Part shown: positions 10,592 through 23,401 of the stretch, piece after piece | Layout of the letters: each line of letters begins with the position of its first letter | How positions within the stretch are numbered: the first letter of the stretch is position 1 | NCBI GenBank assembly: GCA_028023455.1 | Contig: JAQFVV010000156.1 | Coordinates: 1,755,236 to 1,819,235 of the forward strand | Reading direction: 5' to 3' | Origin: Epiperipatus broadwayi | Taxonomy: Eukaryota; Onychophora; Udeonychophora; Euonychophora; Peripatidae | Length of the DNA: 64,000 bases | Notes under the pieces: generated by a model | Seen by the model: the letters and a program-made list of their open reading frames with translations, nothing else | Databases searched by the model: none | Told to the model about the DNA's origin: nothing | Position numbers and translations under genes: made by a program

Positions 10592-12807
10592 GTAATATTG
10601 CAACTTAAAATTACTTAAGAGGTTTTAACTTAACACTTCCTATATCTTTATGTTTTCTCCTTTTTTAAAAAAGAGAAGTTTTCATTTTTGTTACATGTTT
10701 AACAGTAAAATAAATATATAAAAAAAATTATTTTACACTTGCTGTTACTACAGCAGTTCTTCAAAAAAAAAAAATCTCTCTGGCAGTTCTATTATAGTTT
10801 CTTAGCCAATTAAATTTCTTCTCATTTGCATATCTGTTTAAAAAAGAATGAAAATGAAAAGAAAGGGGGAAAAAATCGTTTTTCTTATCATATCCTATAA
10901 ATTAATTAAAAGAAATTAAATAAATCCTTCAATTAAACCAAAATAATCTTTTGGATTATTTAAAAAGAAAAGCAAATAATAATTCTTTGCTTTTATTTAT
11001 ATCACTAAGCTTGATGTAATAGACTATTGGTTTTCACTTTCAGGTTAAGCACAGTTTACCTAACTTAGTGTTTGGAAACAGAAAACTAATAGATAAAAGA
11101 AAGAAAATATATAATAAAGTAAAAAAAAAAGTAATTATATAATCTCATCATTCAATTAATTTGGATACAAGTGTCAAGTATACAAAGTACTATCTGTGAT
11201 AATCAAGTCATCTAGAAGAAGATTAGGGAAATTTTAATTAGTTCCACCTAGCTATATATTTGTACCAAAATATAAGGTTATAATATATAATGAATAAAAT
11301 CTTTCTAATAATTATAAAAATCAATCTTATATCTCCCTGCAATCTTTTAACTTCTGAAATAAAATCTATGTTTTGACAAACTTCAATACTTTGTATAAGT
11401 AGATTTTCATTATTTTTCCAACAAAAGTGCATGATAAACTTTATAATGTAAATGGAATCTACTTCTCTCATAAAAAGTATACTGACATTCAGCATATAAT
11501 ATTTTCTTTAGAAAATTTATTAAAAATTTTACTTCACATATTCAATTAAAAAAAGATATACTTTTATAAGAAATAGATTCAACAGCACTACAACCAGAAA
11601 ATAGAAGAATGCTCTGATTGATCCTGTGATATTGCCATCATATTTTTGTTATAATAATTTTTTAAAAAATTAATTATAAACAAATATCACACATTTGCTG
11701 AAAGCAAACTTTTGATTTTTAAAAGCTTCATGGCAATATTTGATGTAATCAAGAATTAAAAAAATGGACTCATCATCAGCAGTAGAATTAAAGTCTCACT
11801 ACAAAAGGAATGAATTCAATATTATAAAATAAATACCATCAACAGCAATTCCAAGAGAGGAAAAAGATATTGACAAAAAATTAAAAATAATAATATACTA
11901 GAGATGACTATACAAGCTAATCTAGACATCACAAATACTTCTACATACAGAACATGCTGATCCATTATTCTGTTTGGTATTTTGCAATAATGTCATTTAA
12001 CTTCTACAGAAAACTTTAATTTTTCAAATATTTCAACAGTGTGCAATTTAAATCTTCAATATATTCTATTCCCTAACATACCTTCTCAATGAAAATAATC
12101 AATTATCACACTTCTTTTAAATATTTTTGAGATAATTTTTATAATGTAAATGGAGACTGTCTTTTCCATGAAAATCATATTCAAATTCACCATGAAATAT
12201 CCTTTTAAGAAGCATTGCATTGTTCATTCTTTTTTACTTGTGTCTAATTCAACAAAGATGTGATTTTTACAATAGTGAACTCTATAGTATCACATTCAAC
12301 AAACTGAAAAACATATTGATTAGTACAATATTGTGATTTTGCCATAATATTATATTTTTATGGGACATCCTTAAATAAAAATTTTATAGTGCCTTTATAT
12401 CACATTGATAAGGAGTTCACATCTTACTTTCATACAAAAAAAAAAAAAAAAACTCTAAATAGATCTACATTAGTTGCAAAACTTATTTCACTTTAATGAA
12501 ATATCCTGTCTTTTAACTTTTTAAAAGCATCAACAGTACATTGACTCTGCACTGTACTTCGACATCTTAAGTTCATTTTTTTATTTAAAGAGCTACTAAG
12601 ATATTTAAATTAACATACATTCTCAAGTTGATGATCATTTTTTCTTCTGATAATGGCTGATAAAGAATTTTTTGAACATTAATGATTAACAATATACAAG
12701 CAATCAACAAGAAAGAATCATGCATCCCCCTATCAAAAAAAGTGTTCATTTAAATAAATTCATTTACATCTTATAATCAAATTTTATAATATATGAGTAC
12801 GATACAC
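10592..12807. other. Intronic stretch with a possible decayed zinc-finger array
   Basis: Between about 11230 and 12600 the minus strand contains many short, broken pieces that look like mutated C2H2 zinc-finger units: an intact CDIC at about 11686-11697, YDFHGK in place of CDICGK near 12170-12190, ECDTIEF near 12280, and ECQYTFYERSRFHLHYKVYH near 11440-11500. Spacing between some of them is close to the 84 nt of a finger repeat. Frames are broken throughout and no linker (TGEKP) is visible. The rest is featureless. Confidence 0.25.
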
Positions 12808-13225
12808 TTTATGTACTCAGAGTTTAGATGTAATTATAGGGGATTTGAACACACATTTTTAAGTTCCCTTCAGCTACTCACTCTATCTCATACAACCAAT
12901 ACACATGACCACACACATGAGAAAAAGATAAATGATCTCCAATATAGGTATTTTGTGCTGAATGAGTTGGAGGGTAGATTGAAGCCTGTCCATTAAAGTT
13001 TGCAGAGTTTGTATCTTAATATAAACTGAGCACTAATTATATATGTGTGGGAGATGATGGTCTGGACCAATTGATGAGTGCTGGTTCAGCATAAAATATG
13101 TATATTGGAGATCAGTTATCTTTTTCATGTGTGGGTGGTCATATGCAATGATTGAATGAGACAGAGTGGATAGCTAAAGGGAGTTTGAAAGTCTGTATTC
13201 AAATCTCCTATAATTAAATCAAACT
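12808..13225. repeat. Fold-back SINE-like repeat (family P, copy 1)
   Basis: Left arm (about 12833-12965) and right arm (about 13085-13220) are inverted copies of a module containing ACACATGACCACACACATG and GATCTCCAATATA. A partial single copy of the same family lies at 18298-18535, and a fragment at about 47750-47830. The flank at 12808-12836 is the inverse of the far end of the 18.3-kb copy, so it belongs to the element. The 18.3-kb copy carries a GGGTTCAAATCC B-box-like string on the minus strand. Confidence 0.6.
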
Positions 13226-14149
13226 TTAAAATCACCACTTTTGTGATTTTTACTTCAAATCTCATAATCCATAATGGCTACCAGTTAGTTGAAAGCATGC
13301 TCAATATACTATGCTGATTTATTTAACATTTTTATTTTAAAGTATTAAACAAGCTTTTACTAGTATACATGTTGCATGTATTATTTATATTGAATTAAAG
13401 CAAAGTCTTTAATATTGCACTCAAAACATTATATATATATAGAAAAACACAAGCAGAAAGAAATATATTCAAAAATAGTGATAAACCTATCAACCTTGAC
13501 TGAACAATTTATTTTAATAACTGTGTAACAACACTTTTGTCTTTTATTTTATTTTAATTAATACACTTCTGTACAATTGCGAGTTATTTGACTTTTAACC
13601 CCATTATATTAGGTTTTAATCTAATCAGTTTTAAATAAGATTTTCTCCTGAGACAAGCTGTCACAATATATATATATATCTTTTTAAATTGTATTTTCAA
13701 TAAATCAGATTTTTTTTAAAAAAAAAAAAAAGAATCTCTTTTGAAATTCCCAAATGTAACAAATATTTTATATATAATATACTTTTATAAAGGATAATAA
13801 ATAAATGATTAAATATTCTTAAAAACAACAAAATTCACAATTATAATATTTCTAATAACTTTCTTTCTCAATGCAAACAAAAGAGAAGGAAAATATAAAA
13901 CAAACTATCAAACAATTTGTAATCTTTTTTATAGTTTAATTCTTAAGCACTCATTGATTTAGAGTCCTGATAAAAAGGTATAATAAACATAAATTAATTC
14001 AAGATACTGAGCTAGTTTTCACCAAAACACTGCCAGAATCATAGTGCTGAGTAATGTTATGCACTACAGATATGCTTAAATAACTCACGATATAATATGT
14101 AAATGAGGCACAATATGCAAATAAGACAATTAGATATTCCATTTTTCAG
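13226..14149. other. Intronic AT-rich stretch
   Basis: Poly(A)/poly(T) runs and short (AT)n, ending in the pyrimidine-rich acceptor ATTCCATTTTTCAG. Nothing else is recognisable. Confidence 0.4.
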
Positions 14150-14249
14150 ACATGGAAAACATGAATCCTTTTTGTTGATGGAATGTGTATTCTTTGCAAT
14201 TGCCCAAACATCTAACCTTATATGTGTTAGAATAAAAAATGTTCCTAAG
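14150..14249 (+). CDS. Internal coding exon, plus-strand host gene, product unrecognised
   Basis: It follows a strong acceptor, GATATTCCATTTTTCAG. One completing base (A, making Arg with the AG of exon 10492-10591) is followed by 33 codons: HGKHESFLLMECVFFAIAQT then SNLICVRIKNVPK. The other two frames hit TGA within 30 nt. The chosen donor is AAG|GTTATT; an alternative GAT|GTAATG 21 nt later would add VICNMGD, also in phase 0. A 37-bp tandem duplication follows at 14301. The longer open frame continuing into that duplication is probably an extension beyond the exon. Family unknown. Confidence 0.45.
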
Positions 14250-14300
14250 GTTATTTGCAATATGGGGGATGTAATGAAAGCTTATCCATACTTTAGGCAT

Positions 14301-14374
14301 ATTATTAATGTTTTTAACTTTATTTACATTGTTGTATATTATTAATGTTTTTAACTTTATTTACATTGTTGTAA
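14301..14374 (+). repeat. Tandem duplication, 2 x 37 bp
   Basis: Two identical copies of a 37-bp unit beginning ATTATTAATGTTTTTAAC (14301-14337 and 14338-14374). The perfect identity implies a recent duplication. Confidence 0.85.
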
Positions 14375-14457
14375 AATTTTCTAACTGTTTTAATAAGCTT
14401 ATTATGACTACAACAAAGCCCTATTAGATGATTAATATACGTGCCAATGTTGTTTTT

Positions 14458-14658
14458 TTATATCTGCTCATACTTGCATAGATTTTTATTTCTATATAAG
14501 AAACATTTAAAGCCAGCCAGTTTGTGTTCTATTGGGACATTTGGCATAGAATGAATGACTTCCCTTATTTGTAAAGGTTTTAGCTTCATTTTAAACTCAA
14601 GCTCATTATTATTTTTCTGGATATACATGTCCAGAAAATCAACCCCATGATTGTCCAA
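14458..14658 (-). pseudogene. Penelope-like reverse transcriptase relic (C-terminal RT fragment)
   Basis: The minus-strand frame reads HGVDFLDMYIQKNNNELEFK, then a degenerate KP motif and PIEHKLAGFKCFLYRNKNL. The order FLD - short strand - KP - HPxEHK(L/Y)AxF - (I/N)R is the pattern seen after the catalytic motif in Penelope-like elements and related RTs. The frame opens just after a TAA and stops at 14458; further coding-like sequence in the same orientation continues weakly to about 14360. It lacks the YADD box and any GIY-YIG nuclease, so it is a dead fragment. Family assignment rests on the motif order alone. Confidence 0.5.
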
Positions 14659-15059
14659 TTAAGATGCAGTGTAAAATTATTAATATTAAATTGCAATAAA
14701 ATTTTAATATAAAATATCAAAATAATAAAACTTAATTGCAAATTAAGATATAATTTTTTTTTTGGTAAATCTTTCCAAAAAAAAAAAGAGTATTTTAAAC
14801 AGATAGATATATGCATAATTATAGAAAATTTAATTCACAAACTGATAAGAAAATACAAATAGGATGTAATGATTTACAACGTTGTATTTTAAATTTGCCA
14901 TTATAATTATTTAATTTGTTTATTCCCCTACTCTACATAATAGTAATCCATCTCTGAAAGTGAATTGAGATGTGTATACTATAGAGTATTATGGTGAAGT
15001 AATAACATTTTATCATTATCAATGATATTTTATATTTATCATTTACTAATACAATCTAT

Positions 15060-15540
15060 GTAATATTAAATTATATTTACTAGTGCAGAGATTGGATCAT
15101 ATGTATTTTTTTTTTTTTTAAATAGAAGGGATTTATATCCTAAGCACATGCACTGTAATGTTATAATAGCTCAATGATGTCTTATTGAGTTCTGAGGATA
15201 CTCTCGAACCAAAGCACAAGATAGAGACTTTTGAAAAGATAAGAGCAACTGTCTTATCTTTTGTAACTAAATTTAATTATATAGGCCAATCTAACATTCT
15301 CAAACACAGATGCTTTAGATTGGCCTATATAACTAAATTTAGGTACAAAGGATAAGAAAGCCACCACTCTTATCTTTTCAAAAGTCTCTATCTTGTGCTT
15401 TAGTTTGAGAGTATTCTCAGTACTCAACAAGAGATTGATAAGCTATTATAACAACATTACTACACAAGTGCTTAGAATATAAATTGCTTCTGTTTAAAAA
15501 TTACAAGACATTTCAGTGCTAGTAAATAAAATTGAATACA
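15060..15540. repeat. Fold-back MITE-like palindrome, about 480 bp
   Basis: Two arms (about 15060-15293 and 15316-15540) are inverted copies around a loop of about 22 nt. The innermost match is ATAGGCCAATCTA with its inverse, then ACTTTTGAAAAGATAAGA, GAGACT and CTAAGCAC with theirs. The arms differ by substitutions and small indels. No coding potential and no convincing target-site duplication. Confidence 0.7.
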
Positions 15541-18297
15541 TCATAACTTTTAACAAGAAATAACTGGATGGTTGGCTATTCAAAAAGTCATAGAATGTTC
15601 AAGCATTAGAAATGGCATGTTGAGCTTCAATCAAGAATTTTAACTCTTGAAAGTATAATCACTCTATTATTCACTAAACTGCACACAGCATAAACACTAA
15701 CAAATACTATATTATAATTAAATAAATAGCTTTAACTTTCATTTTATAAATTCTTCTGAACTGGATTTCAGAGGTGCAATATAACCAAAGTATTAAGTAA
15801 AAACTTGGATCATTTTCAAGCAATTGATTAATCAAATTCTCTTATATTTTGATTAGTAAGATAATAGAAAATTCTACTGATATATATTTGAAGGAATTCA
15901 CAAGAATATGAAAGAGTTAAAGTAGCATGTGTGCAGATATATGAGAATAAAACCCAACTGTTCAACTTTAGCCTGACATCAGTTCTGCTCTGCATATAAA
16001 TCTAAGCATTAAATCTTTAGCTCCTTCATTTATATTCATAAGATCAAGTAAAAATGAAAAATGATGTTTGTGACTCATAAATTTATTTTCATTTCAATTA
16101 AAGATTTTGTATAATAAGGTATTTTTCCACAAAACATTTCATATATGCATATTCCTAAAAACTACTAGTCATATTCTGCTCTGTATTTTTCTTTGCCATA
16201 TTCTACAGCCTTTTACATATTTGAAGACATATTATCTGGTATAGCTGTACTTGATGGAACATCCTATTACCAGAAACTTGAGACAATTTATTATTAAAAT
16301 GCAATAAATTAAAGACAAAATATCAAATACAACCCTAACGTATTTTTTTTGGTATTTGAGTATTCCAAAGGCAACCTTTTCTAATTATTCAGTATTATTA
16401 TTGTCTTTAATTTATTAAATAATACAGTTTAATTACAAATTAATCCTTTAAGTATTTTGTAAGTGTTTACACAAAATCTACATTTTAAAGATATTAATAG
16501 ATATGTATTGATATGCTAATCTAATAAAGTCATTATTTCCTATTTCAGATTTTTTGAAACTTTTGACTTGCTACTTTGAATTCCAGTAATATATGTAATA
16601 AAATCAACGAGTTAATCCAATTAATTTAAGGCATTGTTAAAAATAAACTGTTCAATATTATTATTTTTTCTATAATACTTTATCATAAACAAAAGAAATA
16701 TCTGTTTTATTTAGCACTATCTTTTTAATATAAAAAAATGAAATCGACATAATATTTATATATATATGCCTCTAAAAAGAAGGGTAGTATTAATTTATAC
16801 ATCTGTGAAAAGAATGATTGGGCCTGTATGAATTTAAAAATGGCTAAATTGTTGATGCTTATAGTATTCAAAACTGCTAAACTATTCAAATAAAAAAATA
16901 AAATGTGCTAAATCAACTATTATTGTATGTTAATGTTTATCAAGTGAAGAAATTAACATTAATGGGATGTAACCCAACAAATTATTGCAGATGTTAATAT
17001 ACAGTTAAACAATTCACTAACTATTAAAATAAGCTATGGCATAATTCATATATATGTTTATGAACATGATGGCAATTCCAAATAGTTGTTTACTAAAGCA
17101 ATGCTATGATATTATGATACTGAATGGCTTATCACAGTGAAGCAAATCACTGATACATTTTGCTAATGAATGGAAGAAGCTTATCAACCACACTAATATC
17201 CTTCAGTGGTAAACCAAAGTGTCATGGTTGGATAAATATATAATATTCTTGTAGTCATCATCTTTACTATGCATGTTTGCATTACAACTTAAGACTACAT
17301 GAACTTGGGGGGAGGAGGCAATTATCTCATGGTGCAAATATTGTTTCTTGACAACACTACATAGCACTTTATTGTTAAGAAATAAGAGAATGATAATACA
17401 CATCTACCATAGCTTATCTAATCATCTGTGAATCATTTCTTACTAAGTAAAAGCTTGATAGCTTCCAGAGACAACTTTTATGGATAACTTGAAATTTATT
17501 TCCCATAATAAGTACTAAACTTAATTCTTCTCTAGACAGAGTTCAATTGTATATCCATAAAAATTTCAAGCAATTTTTTGATGCAAAAAATTAGTTCTAG
17601 TAGATGTCACCTCTTGTATAATCCTATTTATTTTCAAAACTTCTGAAAATTTTGTGTTAAGACCCATAAAAAGCTGGCTGACTTCTAATTGCAGCATTTC
17701 ACTTTTTATTTTAGCCTTAAACTTAATAAAAATTCTATATTATTTATGATAACATTTTTAAAATGTTACATGTAAACTGAAAAGAAATTGCAACCTCGTG
17801 AAATGCTGACTCATAATATTGTGAAACTGACTATTAGAATGAAATTGTGCACAAAGTGGTTCAGTAGTCAAAACAGCCAATTACAAATCTATTTCAAGTT
17901 TATAGAAAACCTGATGAAAAAGCAGATAAATTTGAATCAGACCTCAACTCATGGCAATTTAAAAAAAAATAAGCAGGATATGCATAAGTTCAATTTAGCA
18001 GAAAGAATCTCTGCAGTTTTCAAGTCAAATATATAATAGCTTGTAAAGTATCAATATTGTTGGGCTTTCAAAGTTTGACTCCTTGTATGAAGGTTATAAG
18101 ATGATCCATTAAAAAATTCTGTAAAAATGTTAGCAAGAAAAAAATAATAATAGAGATCCATTAACTTGCAAGTCATTCGGAGTAATGTTTCCTAATCTAT
18201 CTGAAAAATTAGAAACCAAACAGATGTTAGTAACACAATTAAAATATACTACCATAACATCTATTACAAATAAATTAGTTTAATAAATTAAAATGTA
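15541..18297. other. Long AT-rich stretch
   Basis: No confident gene. The 82-codon plus-strand frame at 17788-18036 (QPREMLTHNIVKLTIRMKLC...) has a protein-like start but no splice or family support; it could be a retroelement scrap. Confidence 0.3.
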
Positions 18298-18535
18298 AAG
18301 GATTTGAACCCAGACTTTCAAACTCACTATGCAATTTATCTCATACTGATGCACATGACCACACACATGTGAAACAGATAAGTGATCTCCAATATATATA
18401 TTTCATCCTGAACCAGCACTCATCAGTTGGTCAAGATAATCATCTCCCACATATATATAAATAATCAGCGCTCAGTTTATATTAAGACAGAAATCTTCAA
18501 ATTTACATCTAAACTCCAGGAATATAAAGTAAACC
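18298..18535 (-). repeat. SINE-like repeat family P, copy 2
   Basis: Single, non-palindromic copy homologous to the inverse of 12808-13220. It shares ACATGACCACACACATG, GATCTCCAATATA and CAGTTTATATTAAGA. The minus strand holds CTGGGTTCAAATCC, a good tRNA B box. Confidence 0.55.
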
Positions 18536-18869
18536 TGTATTTAAATATTTACTAAATTAACCAAAATAAACAATATTCTGTAAAATAGTAAAGATACTAT
18601 ATAATCATTCCACACACATAGAGAGAAAGGTCAGTTTTTAAAAAAAAAAAAATTAAAAACTTAAGGATAGAATTTAAAAATAGAATACTTTTGAAATATG
18701 TAATAAATATTAAGATTGAAATATAATTTGACTAATTAAAAAAAGAAATAAAAGATCTTATAATATTTGAATATTAGCTTTTTTAATGGTGTAAGGTTGC
18801 AATATTCTATTCCCTCAAAAGGAGCAACTGGTGATTAGTTATTTACTGGAATATTAAATTATCAAATGA

Positions 18870-18985
18870 TTTATTGCTCAGGAGTTCATAAGTTCGAGCA
18901 TCAGAAGTGGTAGAGCTGGACGTGAACCTGGACCTTGACCTCAGAGTCATCACAACTACTACTGCAATAAGTCACACAGGGTACT
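18870..18985 (-). repeat. tRNA-derived SINE family E, copy 1
   Basis: On the minus strand it runs TGTGACTTATTGCAGTAGTA ... GTCCAGGTTCACGTCC ... GCTCGAACTTATGAACTCC. The second block is a B box. Homologous copies lie at about 50310-50490 and 63440-63560, sharing GGAGTT(CATA)AGTTCGAGC and the TACTGCAATAA end. Confidence 0.45.
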
Positions 18986-19207
18986 GATAAGCGAATTAGA
19001 ACTGTTAAAAGTATATCTTTTATAAATTATCAGTATCATAGAACATCATGTTCTTACAGCTATTATAAAACATATATATAATTTGCAATTCTCATGTTAC
19101 TTGAAATAAACTAATTGGTAATGCCATTTAATGCAACTGCTTATAGAATTACTAGCTTATATTACAACCTAAATACATACATATATATTCAAGGCATTGA
19201 GCAAAGA

Positions 19208-19332
19208 AAATGAGAAGAATGATTTAATACCCTAGTGTTGAAGATTTTCTAAAAGGTTGAAATACTCACAAATGAGCAGAATGATTTAGTAGCCTGGTGT
19301 TGAAGATTTGCTGAAAGGATGAAATACTCAAA
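19208..19332 (+). repeat. Tandem repeat, 2 x 62 bp
   Basis: Two units starting AAATGAG(A/C)AGAATGATTTA differ at about eight positions. An inverted partial copy (GATCATTCTGTTCATTTTC) follows directly, so the array is flanked by inverted ends, GAAAATGAGAAGAATGAT against its near inverse. Confidence 0.7.
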
Positions 19333-19402
19333 CTGATCATTCTGTTCATTTTCTTTACCTAGTGCCATGAATTTAGCACAGGTAATTTTTTCCCTTCCAC
19401 AT

Positions 19403-19540
19403 CTGTTTTTCCATACTACTCCCCTTTTTTCTGTTTCTTTTGCAAACAGAAATAATTATTTTTAAGTCATCCCATGAACTGTAACATTTATTTCTGTCTG
19501 CAAAAGAGACAGAAAAAAAAAGAGTAGTATGGAAAAACAG
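19403..19540. repeat. Hairpin repeat with about 54-bp arms
   Basis: Left arm 19403-19456 (CTGTTTTTCCATACTACTC ... GCAAACAGAAATAA) is matched by its inverse at 19485-19540 with few mismatches, around a loop of about 28 nt. A short direct repeat, TTTTTTACATGATTT, follows twice. Confidence 0.75.
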
Positions 19541-22500
19541 TAAGACTTTTTTACATGATTTTAATCTTGCCTAATCTGGAGGGGGGTGGCAATATTTTTT
19601 TTTACATGATTTGTTTTGATCTAATATGCCCTTTTAACAATCTCCATTAAATTTTAAGAAAAAAATATTATTTAATTTTCTAGGAAATTGCTTTTTAAAA
19701 AAAAAAAAAAATACACAAAGAACCTATGAAAAAAAAAGTAAGAAATCTTTTAAAAAAAAATTGGCAGAAATAGTACAATAAACTAATAAATATAATAGGA
19801 TGTGTTCAAACAAACTACATTCAAATCCATGTTTCAATCCTAATTTGGCTTTTATGTGCTTATTTACATTTTTTTATTTTATGAACTTATAAAACCATGC
19901 ACATATAAACTAAATTTAGTTAACAACTGTTCAGTTAAAAATGAATGAAAAATTATATATGATAGTATATATAAAGTTGTATAATGTAAATATTACTTAC
20001 TCTGTAAATTATATTATATAGTCAATTCTTTAAAGATATATTGAAGGTTTTATTTTACTGATGTTTTATTTTGTTACTACTGTTATTTTACTTCCATTAT
20101 AGAATACTAAATGGTGTTCTATCTGTAATAATTGGTTAATAATAAAATAGATGATTAACATTTGAAAAGGGCATGCAACCATGTGCTGAAAAAGGTTTTT
20201 TATGTGTAATTATTATTAATATATATATATATATAATGTATTTATGTAGCTGTTATATATGATTTTGATTATTTATTATAAAATTTAATACAATATTTTC
20301 TTTGCTTAATTTGAATATAATAATAATAGTAAAAGAAAACTATTCAGAAAAGTTTAAAATTTTAATTAAAAAAATATCTATGCATTGCTTTCGACCAAGT
20401 CAGCCATAATCATATAACTACAATAAAATATATAAATAAAAATAAATATATACATTAAAATTAAATATGCCATTTACATGATCAATACAATGCATGAGTC
20501 TTTTCTGTTTATTGCATTGATATTATTTGTTATAAATCATGCCTTTTTATATATATATTTTCGATCATTATGTTCAATATAAACAACATCAATATTAATA
20601 GGATTAAAATTACATCCAGATTTAATTTCATGTTCTAAAAAAATAAATAAATAATATATTTATTATAAAGTAAAATAACAGTAATAGAGAAAAGTAAGAA
20701 GATGAAACAAAATTTCATTTCTTTTATATTTGCCCTGGATTTGCCAGTCTTCAAGGATAGGCATCAATGGTTTTTAAAGACAACCCTATATCTCTTAACT
20801 TTTTTACAAAAGGCTTTCCCGTAATATTCAATCTACCACATATGTCCTCTAGTTGCTTTGATGAACAAGATCCACATTAATGTATGAGAATAATTTAAGA
20901 CAGCAACCTGTTAATTTTCAAACAAATTTGAGCATTTAAGATTTCAAAAGAAAATTGCATTTGATATATTTGTAGCCACTAGATCATTACTAAAACAATA
21001 ATTATGTTTTTAGTTGATTGTGGGCTTGGAACAGATGCAATGCTGAACTATTTAACAAAAAATAGCATTCAATGCTTCTGAAATACTTCACAATAAATGT
21101 ACTTGATAGAATAGTATTGTTTAATGCATGTCTCGAGATCAACAAATTGTGTGTGAATGATACTGTTTTAATGTAAAACATAGTATTGAAAAATGTGCAT
21201 ATTTTATTTCTGATTATTTATTTTTCTCCTATTTTCTCTTTGTATATGTCATGATCCTTTTGTAGTTTGTATAATGAATTTTTGAATAAGTCTTTGAATC
21301 GACCATAAGTGTGTAATAATTAAATTCTATCACTGCAACCGATGAAAGAATATAAAAGTTCTAATTTTCTTATCAGCAAAATGTAATTAGAACACATTTT
21401 ATTTATTGTACTTTTTCCAATTAAACATTAAAATACCTCTAGGTTTTATCATGAAAAATTGGAAGAAACACTATGATACAAATTGGCAAACTTTTCAAAT
21501 TTCAATTTTTTTTACTGCCCCCCCCCCCCGTTCATGTGATGAAGTAAGAATAAAAGGCTTATGCTGCTTGCACATTTACATAAAATAAAATAAAAGAGAA
21601 ATCTTAGATTTGACGTGAGTTTGCACAGAAGCATTAAATCCTATGATCTTTTTTTTTAATCAAAAACAATTTCCTAAAAAAAAGTTAATTTTTTTTTAAA
21701 AAATTGAGATTTTTACAAAGGCAAATTTATTTGACCATATTAAATCAAAATAAATCATGTAAAAAAAGAAACAAATTTTCCCTTCAAATCAAATAAGATC
21801 CAACTCATATTAAAGGAAAGGGGGGGGGGCATGAAAAACAGAATTACATGTAATCTATAAACTGCCAACATTTTACTATTTTTCCATCTCTCATCTAGTC
21901 TCTCCTTTTTTTATAGATTAAAATGGCTATTTTTAAATCATTTTATAACATCTCAAATATACCAATTTGCACAAATTATATTTCTGCTTTCTATTTCATA
22001 TATTTGAAAATTCATTAATATAGAAAAACATGATGGGAAATTGAGTAAAAACAAGATTATTTAGGCCTAAAATACTGTACAAAAAAAAATGTTTGATAAT
22101 TTACACCTTCTAACTATAATTTCATAATCTCCATTTAATAAATTATTGAAACAGATAAGTCTTGGTTTATTTGATTTTAACTGTAAATCATTACACATAT
22201 TCTTGTGTTTATATCTAGTATGGCCAGAACAATGTTTTGGTCATTCAATAATAATATAAAACTTATTAACTAAATGTTAAAATCTTTATTACAGATATTT
22301 ACTATAGCAAATATATTCAATATTTATTATATAGAGGTTCGCCTCCATTATGATTGTCCAATTGCAAATGCATAGTTGTTAACGCTGCAATTAGTACTTG
22401 GGAAAGAATGTTGAGACTCCTCCTCTTTTAAATTCTGACACTACCAGCCTATGGGTATAGGTAAAATGATGTTAGTAGTTAGAGGCTTCCTGTTCTAAGT

Positions 22501-23087
22501 TTAAGCATGTCTCATTGCACTTCTACCAAATTGTGAACAACGAAAATACTGTCATCTGATGTCTGACACTTGTCTTAAGTTATCTGATTTACCTCTCACC
22601 TGGACCTTAATATATAGCAAAATCCCTGGTCTTAATAGAAATAATTACACTGACCTACCTTTCCAATTGGCCTCTTTATAGCCTTAGCCATTTATTTATT
22701 TTTATTGTTCTTTCATTGGCTATCACTATTGTACTTTCAACTCAATCTATAACACTGTAGTCTGAATCAAGCCATTATTTAAAGGTAAACTTCAGATGAA
22801 TTAGAATGAGTTCATAACACATATACACAAACATTTAGATATATATTCAGATACACATAAAGTTGAAGACATTAAAATGCAAACTATATTTATTTTTTTA
22901 ATAACGTTTTTTTTTTTGAACAAATTAATTCCAGTGGATAAATAACCTTTAAAAAAATTGAAACATTCTACCATTAATAAATTTCCTAAAAAAATAAAAA
23001 TGATTGCTAACTTCGTGCCAGAACATTTTTTCAAAACTAATTTAAATAAAATAATGAAAAAAATCTGGAAATTAAATGATTTCTTAC
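19541..23087. other. Long AT-rich stretch
   Basis: It includes an (AT)n run at 20219-20235, a C tract near 21521, and a 41-codon minus-strand frame at 20751-20876 (KQLEDICGRLNITGKPFVKK...) followed by stop and AATAAA-like signals, possibly a terminal exon or a relic. 22330-22700 is slightly GC-richer with no recognised content. Confidence 0.3.
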
Positions 23088-23122
23088 TTCTGGATCAAAA
23101 GAAAATAATAACCATTTAAGAC
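23088..23122 (-). CDS. Candidate mini-exon (minus strand)
   Basis: A 35-nt minus-strand segment between a pyrimidine-rich acceptor (TACCTTTTTCTTGTAAATAG) and a donor CCAGAA|GTAAGA. The frame gives LKWLLFSFDPE, entering in phase 1 and leaving in phase 0. Phase 0 fits the exon at 2258, but the size and distance make this speculative. Confidence 0.2.
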
Positions 23123-23401
23123 CTATTTACAAGAAAAAGGTAGAGCAGAAAATACCCCCCCCCTACCATTTCTGCTACAACTAAGTTCAATTCACTTAAG
23201 TGCTTTTTTTTTTAATTAATAAGAAAAGGCTCTAACTTTATAAATAAATAAAAAATACATATTGTTTGCATAAATTATATACACCACTCTATTCACTTTT
23301 ATGGCAACGTTGATATAAACGAATAACATACATAGGTATTTGTAATACATGTTTACCCATCCACATGGTGTTCAAAGTGGTTAGTAATTAATTTCTAAGG
23401 C

